DNA of 46,819 nt from Streptococcus plurextorum DSM 22810 (GCF_000423745.1 NZ_AUIO01000015.1:1-46819), one strand, 5' to 3'. Positions 7,357 through 15,121 are shown, counted from the stretch's first letter. The notes: generated from the letters alone by a model not told the origin. A program made the numbers and translations.

Positions 7357-7926
7357 ATGAAAACACTACAAGAAATTTTAAAATACACTCAAGGGCTAAA
7401 GGATAAAAAAGAAGCTAAGATTGCAGAATGCAAACAAAATATATATGCAACAAAAAAACGAATTGAGGAAGTTAAGGAACTTATCAACGTTGCTGAATCC
7501 GAGGTAGATGTAGAAAAATTTAATGATGGAAAAGTAGAGTTGCAAAAACTGGAGAACGCTTTAGAACTCTATGATAATCAGCACGAACGTTTAGCAAGTG
7601 AGAAACCTCTTGACGAGGTAGAGGCAAAAGAAATATATGATAAGTTTAATAAGACTATTGAAAAGGAAGATAGAAAACTAAATCAAGAGGCTTTACAACA
7701 TATCAAAGCTCTAAGAGAACTGGCTGATAAATCAAATAACATTTTTATAAATCAAGACCAGGTAAGAAGTATTTTGCAAGAATTAAGTGGAGCTCAACTT
7801 TATAATTCTTATTCTAATACTGATCATGTAGGAAATCTTTATAATAAAATTAAACATACAAAACTAGCAGAGGAAGCTGGACAACCAAAAGAAACTGAAT
7901 TTAAATTTTTAAATAAAAATTTTTAA
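7357..7926 (+). CDS. Coiled-coil island protein, 189 aa
   Basis: Last gene of the rightward block, 15 bases behind the previous stop and followed by a clear terminator. Residues 1-90 form a long charged coiled coil (LKDKKEAKIAECKQNIYATKKRIEEVKEL); residues 90-125 are helical and acidic; the C-terminal 60 residues are more globular (NNIFINQDQVRSILQELSGAQLYNSYSN) with a lysine-rich end. It has the size and composition of a scaffold-like or tape-like small protein, so involvement in capsid remodelling or other interference with a helper phage is possible, but no homologue was recognised. ATG 7357 follows GGGGAA. Confidence 0.72.
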   Translation: MKTLQEILKYTQGLKDKKEAKIAECKQNIYATKKRIEEVKELINVAESEVDVEKFNDGKVELQKLENALELYDNQHERLASEKPLDEVEAKEIYDKFNKTIEKEDRKLNQEALQHIKALRELADKSNNIFINQDQVRSILQELSGAQLYNSYSNTDHVGNLYNKIKHTKLAEEAGQPKETEFKFLNKNF

Positions 7927-7938
7927 ATAGTGTGTCTT

Positions 7939-7963
7939 AAGAGAGAGTTTTTCTCTCTTTTTT
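7939..7963 (+). terminator. Terminator of the rightward island operon
   Basis: Hairpin AAGAGAG / CTCTCTT with a short T loop and a following T-run, 13 bases behind the last rightward island gene. The gap from here to 8061 holds no visible gene. Confidence 0.8.
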
Positions 7964-8061
7964 AGGTATACCCCCCTATTTCAATTTTGTGAACGCTAGA
8001 ATAATAACGGTGTCAATCCTCTTGTGTACCTCTCCCCCAAAATTGATGAAAATTGATACAA

Positions 8062-8096
8062 AAAACTAGGCTAATAACCAAAAAAAACCTAGTTTT
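8062..8096 (-). terminator. Terminator of the HEPN-like gene
   Basis: Perfect 9-base arms AAAACTAGG (8062-8070) and CCTAGTTTT (8088-8096); read on the minus strand a run of six T follows. It ends the leftward gene at 8170 and insulates it from the rightward operon. Confidence 0.75.
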
Positions 8097-8169
8097 GGAT
8101 TATGCAACTGTAAATATCCTTTTTGTAATAGATCAAATGTTATAAGAAACTAGTAATCTTCTTTATCAT

Positions 8170-9273
8170 TCATTGTATAAGAGAGTTGATAAAGCGATTT
8201 ATTTCAATAGTTTCATTTATGAGAAGTTCCTGGTATTCTTTAAAGCTTTTGTTACTATGAAATTCAATTAATTCTTCAAAAAACTCATCAGGATTGCTAA
8301 AAACCTCTAAAGGAACATTGGAGATTTTATAATGGAAGACATTGTTTCTGAAAGATTGATTGATATTTAAATGCTTTTCTTTGTTATCTATAATTTTGCT
8401 AAATTGTTCTTTTTGAAAATTCGATAAACTAGAACTATATTTTTTATAAACTAGTCTTAATGCTGTAATACTCACTAAATAGCATTGGATTAATGATCTA
8501 GTGAAGAATTTTTCTTTTGACTTTAAGATATCAGGTATTACATAGAGTATAAAGTTATTCTGACATAAAATATTAAAAAGAAATAGCTGTGTTTCAAGAG
8601 GGAGGCTTCCTGTTAAGAAATTTCTTCTTTTTTTATCGAGTAAAAAGAAATCTTTTAGTACAAAATCGCTGGAATTTATACTTTCAATAGGAGTAGTTAA
8701 AACTGTTTTTAAATTTGTTGAATTAATTAAAGCACCTAAATTTTTGCTATATTCGAAAAAGAGAGAGGAAGCTTCGTTTGAAAAATAAGGGAGTTCCTTT
8801 CTATCAGTCTTAGATAGAATGCTCTCTAAGTATATATGGTATTGATTGGTATTGGCATAGGGAATACCTTTGTAATAAAAAACACCTAAATCTTGCTGGC
8901 CAAGGATACGGATAACTAATTTTTGAAGTATGCTATATTCTTCGGACATCTGTGAGTAAAATATTTCCTCTATCTCCAATATGGACTTGATAGCTTTATT
9001 AAACTTTTTATCTGAATATTGTTTATAACTAACTCTTACACCAGCAATAATTTTTTTAAGTTCCTGTTTTCCGATATTTGGGAATTCTTCAAGACACTCT
9101 TCAGGTAAGAAATGCAGTATACCATCGCTTAATGAGGATACAAATGGAAGGATTCCGATTGAAATTTCAGAATATAGTTCACGTTTAAGGTTCACTAGGT
9201 TTTCAAGCAATTGCCTTACTTCAGCAGTTTCATTTAGTAAAACCCAAAAAGATATTTTATCTAGCAGATCCAT
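8170..9273 (-). CDS. Unrecognised 367-aa protein with HEPN-like R-x4-H motif
   Basis: A soluble, strongly helical, AT-rich protein of 367 residues with no signal peptide and no obvious membrane helix. The C-terminal third contains HLNINQSFRNNVFHYKI, an R309-N-N-V-F-H314 motif of the R-x4-6-H type that forms the RNase site of HEPN domains, set between predicted helices as in that fold. HEPN RNases occur widely in abortive-infection and toxin-antitoxin systems. The gene is alone, opposite in direction to the island operon, with its own ribosome site (AAAAGGAG) and terminator, next to the island's right end: the usual place for a cargo defence gene. No MNT-type antitoxin is beside it. The RNase and defence functions are inferred from one motif plus context. 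A chance R-x4-H is possible. Confidence 0.7.
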   Translation of the reverse strand: MDLLDKISFWVLLNETAEVRQLLENLVNLKRELYSEISIGILPFVSSLSDGILHFLPEECLEEFPNIGKQELKKIIAGVRVSYKQYSDKKFNKAIKSILEIEEIFYSQMSEEYSILQKLVIRILGQQDLGVFYYKGIPYANTNQYHIYLESILSKTDRKELPYFSNEASSLFFEYSKNLGALINSTNLKTVLTTPIESINSSDFVLKDFFLLDKKRRNFLTGSLPLETQLFLFNILCQNNFILYVIPDILKSKEKFFTRSLIQCYLVSITALRLVYKKYSSSLSNFQKEQFSKIIDNKEKHLNINQSFRNNVFHYKISNVPLEVFSNPDEFFEELIEFHSNKSFKEYQELLINETIEINRFINSLIQ

Positions 9274-9411
9274 AGTACTCCTTTTAAAATTGAATTTGAC
9301 TATTAAAACACTAAAGGTTTAATAGAATTGTTGCAAATTATTGAGTATGAATTTATTGTTATCATTGTATCATTCTTTATTCATGAATAGAAATTGTTTA
9401 AGAAGTTATGG

Positions 9412-9581
9412 TATACTAATATTAGTGATTTTCTATGACCGTGTCTTAAATGATACGGTTATTTTTAAAAGTATATTAAAAGCACCTTTGAGGGTGCTAG
9501 TTCTTGCCTGCTGAACTCATAAAATTTGTGGAATTTTTAGATTGTTCAAGGTTGTCAAACGTTGATTTGATAACCTTTTTT
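9412..9581 (+). ncRNA. Candidate small structured RNA
   Basis: An extended -10 (TG-G-TATACT, 9409-9417) precedes three hairpins on the plus strand: ACCGTGTC / GATACGGT at 9438-9459, AGCACC / GGTGCT at 9481-9498, and a 12-base stem AAGGTTGTCAAA / TTTGATAACCTT at 9548-9577 ending in six T. A transcript of about 160 bases would start near 9424 and stop near 9581. No protein of more than about ten residues fits in it. It lies upstream of, and divergent from, the HEPN-like gene. A weak -35 and the T-run after the first hairpin leave the full length uncertain. Confidence 0.4.
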
Positions 9582-9622
9582 CGTTGTAAAACTTGTTCCC
9601 CCTTTTGTGGACTTTGTAAGGG

Positions 9623-9681
9623 AATCTAATACATTCTAATACAATATGACATCCAAGAAAACCTAGTAATATCAAGGTTTT
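9623..9681. other. Candidate right attachment region of the island
   Basis: Two tandem 10-mers, AATCTAATAC and ATTCTAATAC (9623-9642), are followed 15 bases on by an inverted repeat AAAACCT / AGGTTTT around ten bases (9658-9681). Arm-type direct repeats beside a short core dyad are what tyrosine integrases use. The place fits: island DNA to the left, comG operon and its terminator to the right. The partner att site would be outside the window, so the core cannot be confirmed. Confidence 0.4.
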
Positions 9682-9749
9682 TGGGGCTTTAACTCCTTCT
9701 AATGATAATCAACTTTTTATCTTTTCAAAATTCATATTCTTATCATACC

Positions 9750-9785
9750 AAAAAGAGAGGCGGTTGACAAAAACCTCCTCTTTTT
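9750..9785 (-). terminator. Terminator behind comGG
   Basis: Stem AAAAAGAGAGG / CCTCCTCTTTTT with one bulge, flanked by A and T runs, so it can work in both directions. It lies 49 bases beyond the comGG stop. Confidence 0.7.
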
Positions 9786-9833
9786 AAAGCTAACAAAATT
9801 CAATGGTTCGCCTTTGGACGCCCCTCATCAAAA

Positions 9834-10169
9834 CTATTCTTCACCCTTACCAGTCTCCACATCCTCTCCAACAAAAGAATAAGCATACTCTTCACCACTG
9901 ACTAAGTTGACCTTTACCAGAAGAATGTTCTCTTTTCTCTCCCAACTACTGGTCGCCTGATCAAAGGTCAGCGCTCCGCTATCGCCAGTAGCCATATCAG
10001 ATGTTACCTGAGCAACCAGATAAGCTACGCTAGAAGCGCTTTGAGCTTGGTGTTGCCTTTCTACCGCTAACACGCGCCCTAAGTAAAATTGTAAAAAAAG
10101 GACAAAGATAGCAGACATTAACAACGCATAAAGCAAGATGCCTGCTTTAACCTTTTTATTCAAAAGCAT
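9834..10169 (-). CDS. comGG: Competence pseudopilus protein ComGG
   Basis: A 111-residue single-pass protein, last of the comG operon. Residues 8-30 form the N-terminal membrane helix (AGILLYALLMSAIFVLFLQFYLG) followed by a polar extracytoplasmic part with VAERQHQAQSASSVAYLVAQV and a beta-like end (ILLVKVNLVSGEEYAYSF). ComGG proteins are minor components or assembly factors of the transformation pilus and often lack a clear prepilin cleavage site, as here. It overlaps comGF by 14 bases. In other streptococci a methyltransferase and ackA usually follow comGG; here the island's right end follows instead. Confidence 0.85.
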   Translation of the reverse strand: MLLNKKVKAGILLYALLMSAIFVLFLQFYLGRVLAVERQHQAQSASSVAYLVAQVTSDMATGDSGALTFDQATSSWERKENILLVKVNLVSGEEYAYSFVGEDVETGKGEE

Positions 10170-10608
10170 AGACCAAGCTCCTTTTCATGCCGTTATCAAA
10201 GGTTAGATTGATGATTACCTTATTGTTTTCTTGGGAAATAGCAGAGCTTTTTAAGCCAAAGAGCATGGGCTGATAACCTCGACCATCGGCATTGGTTTTC
10301 CTAAAATCATCCTTGGACGACTGTCCAAAAGCTAGCGCTTGATTGACCTTTTTGACGTAGAGTTTATTGTGCGCAACTTTCGTTAAAGTCGTCCCCTCTA
10401 GCTCGGTCTGTAATTGCTGACAAAAGAGTAGCCAGTCTTCCTGACGATTGTTAACCAAGTAGTGAACCTGGCTAGACAGCACTTTAGTTAGACTTTGATA
10501 AAGCTGCACAGAACCTGCTATCACAAGAAGCGCTACCAAGCATTCTAAAAGTGAAAAAGCAGGCAATTTAATTCTTTTCAATCCGTAAAACCTCTCGTCC
10601 TTCTTCAA
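10156..10608 (-). CDS. comGF: Competence minor pseudopilin ComGF
   Basis: A 150-residue minor pseudopilin of the DNA-uptake pilus. A basic leader (MKKDERFYGLKRIKLPAFSLLECLVALLVIAGSVQLYQ) contains the prepilin motif AFSLLE, cleaved before F and methylated by ComC. The glutamate at position +5 and the following hydrophobic helix are intact. The C-terminal domain includes DDFRKTNADGRGYQPMLFGLK and ends with INLTFDNGMKRSLVYAFE, typical of ComGF. It overlaps comGE by 41 bases and comGG by 14, so the genes are translationally coupled. Confidence 0.9.
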   Translation of the reverse strand: MKKDERFYGLKRIKLPAFSLLECLVALLVIAGSVQLYQSLTKVLSSQVHYLVNNRQEDWLLFCQQLQTELEGTTLTKVAHNKLYVKKVNQALAFGQSSKDDFRKTNADGRGYQPMLFGLKSSAISQENNKVIINLTFDNGMKRSLVYAFE

Positions 10609-10861
10609 TAATCAGAAGCCCTGCCGCTGTTCTCACTACCTGAACGGAGATGCCATTTAACATCAACTGAGACGCTTTGGTCTGCACAGCCATTGTCGCC
10701 ACAGCGAGAACTTCCTGTTCGTGCAGACTTTTAGCAATGCGCTTTTGATCTTTAACAACCTGCCCCAACATCAGCGAAATAATTGTCACAAAAACACCTA
10801 GAGCAATTAGACTCTCCAGTAACACATAGGCTTTAATCTGTCTTTTTTTGATAGTTACCAC
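10568..10861 (-). CDS. comGE: Competence minor pseudopilin ComGE
   Basis: A 97-residue protein with the layout of ComGE: a short basic leader (MVTIKKRQIKAYVLLESLIALGVFV) in which A-Y-V-L-L-E-S replaces the commoner A-F-T-L-L-E-S, followed by a membrane helix and a small polar domain (MAVQTKASQLMLNGISVQVVRTAAGLLIIEEGREVL). It is a minor component of the competence pilus. It overlaps comGD upstream by 29 bases and comGF downstream by 41. The frame is confirmed by its neighbours on both sides. Confidence 0.88.
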   Translation of the reverse strand: MVTIKKRQIKAYVLLESLIALGVFVTIISLMLGQVVKDQKRIAKSLHEQEVLAVATMAVQTKASQLMLNGISVQVVRTAAGLLIIEEGREVLRIEKN

Positions 10862-11252
10862 TCCCCATGTATAGTTGATAAGTGACCTTTTGGTGATCTG
10901 TCACAAACCGAATCTTAGATAAACTAGAATTGCCACCTTTGCTATCAAAATCTAGCGTCTTCTCTTCCATGAGCTGAATCCCTTCTGGAATCGTGAGATG
11001 CGTGTAACCATTGCTAATCTGTTTGGCACTTAATTGTAGCCTTATTGGTTTTCTCTGGGTCGCACTCAATCGCTGACTATCCCGATAAAGATGTTCAAAT
11101 GATAGAAAGAATAGCTGTTCTTGAACCTTTTCAAATACCGTGGTCACCTGACCTGATAAATTCAGAACCAAAAAAGAAACAATCAAAAGCGTTAACAAAC
11201 TTTCCAAAAGGGTAAATGCTCTGACCTGCTTACTTTCTAGCTTGGTAATCAT
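10833..11252 (-). CDS. comGD: Competence minor pseudopilin ComGD
   Basis: A 139-residue minor pseudopilin. The leader MITKLESKQVRAFTLLESLLTLLIVSFLVLNLSG carries the prepilin motif RA-FTLLES with cleavage before F and the conserved Glu at +5. A helical stretch (FEKVQEQLFFLSFEHLYRDSQRLSATQRK) leads into a beta-rich C-terminal domain. In the competence pilus ComGD sits in the initiation complex with other minor pilins. It overlaps comGC by 23 bases and comGE by 29, the usual compact packing of the operon. Confidence 0.9.
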   Translation of the reverse strand: MITKLESKQVRAFTLLESLLTLLIVSFLVLNLSGQVTTVFEKVQEQLFFLSFEHLYRDSQRLSATQRKPIRLQLSAKQISNGYTHLTIPEGIQLMEEKTLDFDSKGGNSSLSKIRFVTDHQKVTYQLYMGSGNYQKKTD

Positions 11253-11529
11253 TGTAAGTTTCTAACTGCTTGTCTGTAATATAGCCAGCCGAGGCGAGTT
11301 CGGCAACTGTGGCTGATTTCCCATTTTCTAACTCGTAAAGTTGCAATTGACTTTCGACAACTTTAACGATAGCTGCTGATCCCTTCTCTTGAATAACCTC
11401 TTTTTGCTTGGTTAAGTTAGGCACAAAAAGTAAAATAAGAACGCTTATAATCAGCAGAACAACTAACATCTCTGCAAGTGTAAAAGCTTTAAGAGACGTC
11501 GCTTTGAGTTTTTTCCATAACTGTTTCAT
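11230..11529 (-). CDS. comGC: Major competence pilin ComGC
   Basis: A 99-residue prepilin, the main subunit of the transformation pilus. Leader MKQLWKKLKATSLKA is cleaved by ComC before FTLAEMLVVLLIISVLILLFVP, with the essential Glu at +5. The rest includes NLTKQKEVIQEKGSAAIVKVVESQLQLYELENGKSATVAELASAGYITDKQLETY, close to the conserved ComGC core. The usual family length is about 95-110. It starts immediately after comGB, whose stop directly abuts its ATG, so the two are co-transcribed and probably coupled. Confidence 0.95.
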   Translation of the reverse strand: MKQLWKKLKATSLKAFTLAEMLVVLLIISVLILLFVPNLTKQKEVIQEKGSAAIVKVVESQLQLYELENGKSATVAELASAGYITDKQLETYNDYQARK

Positions 11530-12573
11530 TTAAAAATATCCTCCCATATTTTGGTACATTGGTAGCAACATGGCCACATAAATCATAACAATCATCAGTG
11601 CTACAAAAATAAAAATCAAAGGCTGAATAATCTGAGTGCTTTTATTAAGACGGCTGAAAAAAGTAGACCAAGTCTCTTCAGCAAAAATAGCCAATTCACT
11701 CCCTAGCTTTGATTTCATCTCTCCATACTCGATAATCAATCCTAGTTCTCTCAGAAAAAATGGATAGTCTAAGACTTTACTATGGAAATCTTGGCCAGAT
11801 AAGAGAGCTTCCTCCATATCCTTACCGATTTCTTGAAATAACCGAGATTTCTGATTCTGCATCAGTTGGGTGATTCGCGCTAGCTCCACACCTTGTCCGA
11901 TTAAATTCCCCCACTCACGAGCATAGTAGGCTGTTAGATAAAGCTGCACCGCTTTCCCCACAAAAGGAAGACGAGACAATTTGGTCCACAACTTCAGGCG
12001 ACTTTGCCGTCTCATCAGCAAAATAATAACGACAACGAGTAGAGCCGTCATCAGAAATGTCCCTATAACAATAGTTGGGAAGTGACTAATCAGACTGGTA
12101 GCCCAGTTGCCGCCCTCTAGTTGTGGTAGCAAGTAGTTTTTTAAACCCAGCATGATAATAACTAAAAACATCAGCAATACAAGGGGATAGGTCGCCACCT
12201 CAATCACTTTTTGCTTAGCCTTATGCAAACTTGCTAGATAATCATCAATTGTTTGCAGACTTTTAAGCGTATTGCCGTGAATATCAGCCAGAGATAGTTG
12301 GGTCGCCACCTCATCTGAGAAGCCAAGATCTGCCAACATGTCCGACAAACCGCAACCATTTAAAAGACTAAGACGCATTTGCTGAGTGTGCTTTTCTGGT
12401 AACAATTGACTTCGTTCTAAAAAACTAACCATCTCGGTTAGATTAAATCCCGAACTCATCAAATTAGCTAAAAGTTGAATGATTTTGCGTTGGGATTTCA
12501 GTGGTAATTTTTTCGATTTCCCCTTCTTCAGGACTGAGATATCCGTCTGCAACCAATTGCGCAATTTGTGCAT
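11530..12573 (-). CDS. comGB: Competence pilus platform protein ComGB
   Basis: The polytopic membrane protein on which the competence pilus is built (type II secretion F family). I prefer ATG 12573, giving 347 residues beginning MHKLRNWLQTDISVLKKGK, which resembles other streptococcal ComGB starts; an ATG at 12627 would add 18 residues. Both starts lie inside comGA, with an overlap of 110 or 164 bases. Membrane helices are visible at about residues 130-150 (VATYPLVLLMFLVIIMLGL), 170-190 (FPTIVIGTFLMTALLVVVIILL) and at the C-terminus (IQPLIFIFVALMIVMIYVAML). The cytoplasmic repeats with LLNGCGLSDMLADLGFSDEV and AREWGNLIGQGVELARITQLM are typical. Confidence 0.93.
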   Translation of the reverse strand: MHKLRNWLQTDISVLKKGKSKKLPLKSQRKIIQLLANLMSSGFNLTEMVSFLERSQLLPEKHTQQMRLSLLNGCGLSDMLADLGFSDEVATQLSLADIHGNTLKSLQTIDDYLASLHKAKQKVIEVATYPLVLLMFLVIIMLGLKNYLLPQLEGGNWATSLISHFPTIVIGTFLMTALLVVVIILLMRRQSRLKLWTKLSRLPFVGKAVQLYLTAYYAREWGNLIGQGVELARITQLMQNQKSRLFQEIGKDMEEALLSGQDFHSKVLDYPFFLRELGLIIEYGEMKSKLGSELAIFAEETWSTFFSRLNKSTQIIQPLIFIFVALMIVMIYVAMLLPMYQNMGGYF

Positions 12574-13438
12574 TCCACTGGTCTGGTTGATGGTTTTGGA
12601 AGTGGTCCGTGGCATAATCAATGACACCTCCTTTCCCGATTAAACGTTGATAAGCAATACCGCTCAAACAATTTTTCAATTCTGCTTCTGACACCCCTAG
12701 TTCAATCAATCTTGCGTAGACACCAGGGATACTTTTAGCGTGAATGGTTGAAAAAACCACCGTCCCTGTTAAACTCGCCCTAACCACCGCCCGTGCCGTC
12801 TCACTATCACGAATTTCTCCGATAATTAAAACATCCGGTCGATGACGAAGCGATAGTTTTATCAAGGCTTCATAGGTCATGCCGATGCTCTCATTAAGCT
12901 GAAGTTGAAGCATAGAAGAATCTTTGATTTCAACCGGATCCTCAATGGAAATGACCTGATGACCTTTAAAGCGCTCCGAAATCAGTTGGTGCATTAGGGT
13001 AGTTTTGCCACTTCCAACCGGACCTGAAAACAGATAAAGGCCACGACCAGATAACTTTTCTTTGATGGTTTGTAAACCATCAAACCAATAATTCAACGTC
13101 ACACGCTTGCTAAAAAGGACACGGATGACGAGACTCTCCAAGCCACGGTAATCCCCAACACTAGACAGCCTAAGCATTACCACCTCGTCCTGTGACAGCA
13201 CATAATCACAGGAGCCAAGCTGACAGCGGCGCTTCTCTCCAACACTCATGCCTGATAGAAATTTAAAATGACTGATGACACTAGCCATTTCAGCGCTATC
13301 ATGCTCTGCTATAAGCCTTCTTTCATCTCCAATACGCATATAAAGGTGGTAACACCCTTCTCTAGGAAGAAAATAAATGTCCTGCGCTTCTTGTTTTAGG
13401 GCTTCATAGATAATGTTCTTGGCAATTTCTTGTACCAT
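12464..13438 (-). CDS. comGA: Competence pilus ATPase ComGA
   Basis: A 324-residue secretion ATPase (GspE/PilB family) powering assembly of the DNA-uptake pilus. Walker A is GPVGSGKT at residues 139-146, the Asp box ISIEDPVE is at 163-170, and Walker B RPDVLIIGEIRD at 200-211 is followed by the His box (STIHAK). The N-terminal N2-like domain (AQDIYFLPREGCYHLYMRIGDERR) is short, as usual in Gram-positive ComGA. ATG 13438 follows AAGGAGG and a combox-like element, so it is the first gene of the late-competence operon comGA-GG. The fold is complete and no lesion is seen. Confidence 0.96.
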   Translation of the reverse strand: MVQEIAKNIIYEALKQEAQDIYFLPREGCYHLYMRIGDERRLIAEHDSAEMASVISHFKFLSGMSVGEKRRCQLGSCDYVLSQDEVVMLRLSSVGDYRGLESLVIRVLFSKRVTLNYWFDGLQTIKEKLSGRGLYLFSGPVGSGKTTLMHQLISERFKGHQVISIEDPVEIKDSSMLQLQLNESIGMTYEALIKLSLRHRPDVLIIGEIRDSETARAVVRASLTGTVVFSTIHAKSIPGVYARLIELGVSEAELKNCLSGIAYQRLIGKGGVIDYATDHFQNHQPDQWNAQIAQLVADGYLSPEEGEIEKITTEIPTQNHSTFS

Positions 13439-13456
13439 AAAACCTCCTTACCTGAC

Positions 13457-13464
13457 TATTCGCA
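13457..13464 (-). promoter_or_regulatory. Combox (SigX/ComX promoter) of comG
   Basis: On the minus strand the octamer TGCGAATA differs from the combox consensus TACGAATA at one position. It lies 18 bases before the comGA ATG, with AAGGAGG between. Binding by the competence sigma factor is inferred from the family rule; the very short leader is unusual but workable. Confidence 0.7.
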
Positions 13465-13474
13465 GGCAAGTAAA

Positions 13475-13500
13475 AAAATCTTGCCAACTGACAAGATTTT
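13475..13500 (-). terminator. Terminator of the ACT-PFL operon
   Basis: Arms AAAATCTTG / CAAGATTTT with a T-rich end on the minus strand, five bases beyond the stop of the PFL-family gene and just upstream of the comG promoter. Confidence 0.8.
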
Positions 13501-13505
13501 TCAAT

Positions 13506-14843
13506 TTAGTTTTTGAAACTATGAATCGGAGCTGGAATCTGACCACCACGGTTGATAAAATCCACAGACGAAGCCTGATTTACTTGCATGACTGGAGCTG
13601 TTCCAAGCAGTCCACCGAATTCGATCATGTCCCCTTCTTTTCCGAGCGGAATAATACGGACCGCGGTCGTTTTCTGGTTGATAACTCCAATCGCCGCCTC
13701 ATCCGCAATCATAGCCGCAATGGTTTCAGCTGGCGTTGTTTCTGGAATAGCAATCATGTCCAAACCAACAGAACAGATAGCTGTCATCGCTTCCAATTTT
13801 TCAAGGTTGAGCGAGCCATTTTGTACCGCCGCAATCATACCCTCGTCCTCAGACACAGGGATAAAGGCACCTGACAAGCCTCCGACCTGGTTGCAGGCCA
13901 TGACTCCACCCTTTTTGACTGCGTCATTGAGCAAAGCTAGGGCAGCAGTCGTTCCGTGCGTACCTACGGTTTCTAAACCCATTTCCTCCAAGACCCGAGC
14001 CACTGAGTCGCCAACAGCTGGCGTCGGAGCAAGGGACAGGTCCACGATGCCGAACTTGACACCCAGGCGTTCGCTAGCCATATTGCCGACCAACTGCCCG
14101 ATACGGGTAATCTTGAAGGCCGTCTTCTTAACGGTTTCTGCCACCACATCAAAGCTCTCGCCACGCACTTTTTCAAGGGCACGCTTGACCACACCAGGAC
14201 CAGATACACCTACGTTGATGACCACATCCGCCTCGCCGACACCATGGAAGGCGCCCGCCATGAAAGGATTGTCCTCGACTGCATTGGCAAAGACCACCAG
14301 CTTGGCCGCCCCCATATCAGAAGCCTCCGCCGTCTCCTTGATGATCCGCCCCATGTCTCGCACAGCCGTCATGTTGATGCCCGTCTTGGTCGAGCCGATG
14401 TTGACCGAAGAGCAGACTTTTGTCGTTTGGGCCAATGCCTGCGGTATAGAGTTGATGAGGATTTCATCCCCTTTTTGGTAGCCCTTTTGAACCAGAGCTG
14501 AAAAACCTCCGATAAAATCGATGCCGATCTCATGAGCCGCCTTGTCCAAGGCATGAGCCAAAGGAAGATAATCCGTGGCATCCGTCGCTGCACCAATCAG
14601 AGCAATAGGCGTTACCGACACCCGCTTGTTGACAATGGGAATTCCTAGTTCCGCCGCAATCTCATCACCGACCGCTACCAAGTTCTTAGCCTTAGTCACA
14701 ATTTTGGTGTAAACTTTCTCCGCAGCCTTATCAATATCCGAGTCGATACAGTCCAAGAGGGAAATCCCCATGGTAATGGTCCGAATATCGAAGTGCTGCT
14801 CCTCGATCATCTCAATGGTTTCTCTAACCTGTCTAATATCCAT
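13506..14843 (-). CDS. PFL-family protein (DUF711/UPF0210)
   Basis: A 445-residue cytosolic protein of the widely conserved UPF0210 family, structurally related to pyruvate formate-lyase barrels but without a proven reaction. Typical family stretches are [78 protein letters not shown] and [20 protein letters not shown], together covering the whole length. The ATG follows GGAGAGCGGTC. It lies 11 bases behind a small ACT-domain gene, a pairing seen across Firmicutes that suggests the ACT protein senses a small ligand for it. This stretch is visibly more GC-rich than the island. Confidence 0.9.
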   Translation of the reverse strand: MDIRQVRETIEMIEEQHFDIRTITMGISLLDCIDSDIDKAAEKVYTKIVTKAKNLVAVGDEIAAELGIPIVNKRVSVTPIALIGAATDATDYLPLAHALDKAAHEIGIDFIGGFSALVQKGYQKGDEILINSIPQALAQTTKVCSSVNIGSTKTGINMTAVRDMGRIIKETAEASDMGAAKLVVFANAVEDNPFMAGAFHGVGEADVVINVGVSGPGVVKRALEKVRGESFDVVAETVKKTAFKITRIGQLVGNMASERLGVKFGIVDLSLAPTPAVGDSVARVLEEMGLETVGTHGTTAALALLNDAVKKGGVMACNQVGGLSGAFIPVSEDEGMIAAVQNGSLNLEKLEAMTAICSVGLDMIAIPETTPAETIAAMIADEAAIGVINQKTTAVRIIPLGKEGDMIEFGGLLGTAPVMQVNQASSVDFINRGGQIPAPIHSFKN

Positions 14844-14854
14844 GACCGCTCTCC

Positions 14855-15121
14855 TTACAAATTGTGCATGGCATCAAAAATCGCCGCACTTTGAATGTTG
14901 ATTTTCACGTTCAAGGACTGACCAAAGGCATCCAATTCTGAACGAAGTTGCGTGAAATCTTTCTTCTCATCCGATGACACCACCGCCATCATGGTAAAAT
15001 ACTCATCCAAAACTGTCTGAGAAATATCATCAATATTGAGTCCCAATTCCGCAATTTTGGTCGCAACACCCGCAACAATCCCTGACTTGTCCTTACCGAC
15101 AACTGTAACAATAGCTTTCAT
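14855..15121 (-). CDS. ACT-domain protein (UPF0237)
   Basis: An 88-residue protein made of one ACT domain: [51 protein letters not shown]. The [10 protein letters not shown] turn is the likely ligand-binding loop. Stand-alone ACT proteins of this family (relatives of GcvR) are thought to sense amino acids or similar small molecules. It is the first gene of a two-gene operon with the PFL-family protein. No transporter or biosynthetic gene is next to it to name the ligand. Confidence 0.9.
   Translation of the reverse strand: MKAIVTVVGKDKSGIVAGVATKIAELGLNIDDISQTVLDEYFTMMAVVSSDEKKDFTQLRSELDAFGQSLNVKINIQSAAIFDAMHNL

Noticed and set aside
1..9682. Complete prophage
   Set aside because: No terminase, portal, capsid, tail or lysis genes between the late regulator and the comG junction.
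9600..9833. Insertion sequence remnant at the island-comG junction
   Set aside because: No terminal inverted repeats of IS type and no transposase fragment in any frame.
13413..13874. Open frame on the plus strand over comGA start and the PFL gene end
   Set aside because: Crosses a promoter and a terminator of the opposite strand; protein is unlike any family.
13588..14481. Long open frame (297 codons) antisense to the PFL-family gene
   Set aside because: It is the mirror of a GC-richer, well-conserved gene; low-complexity Ser/Thr/Pro/Ala composition and no ribosome site.
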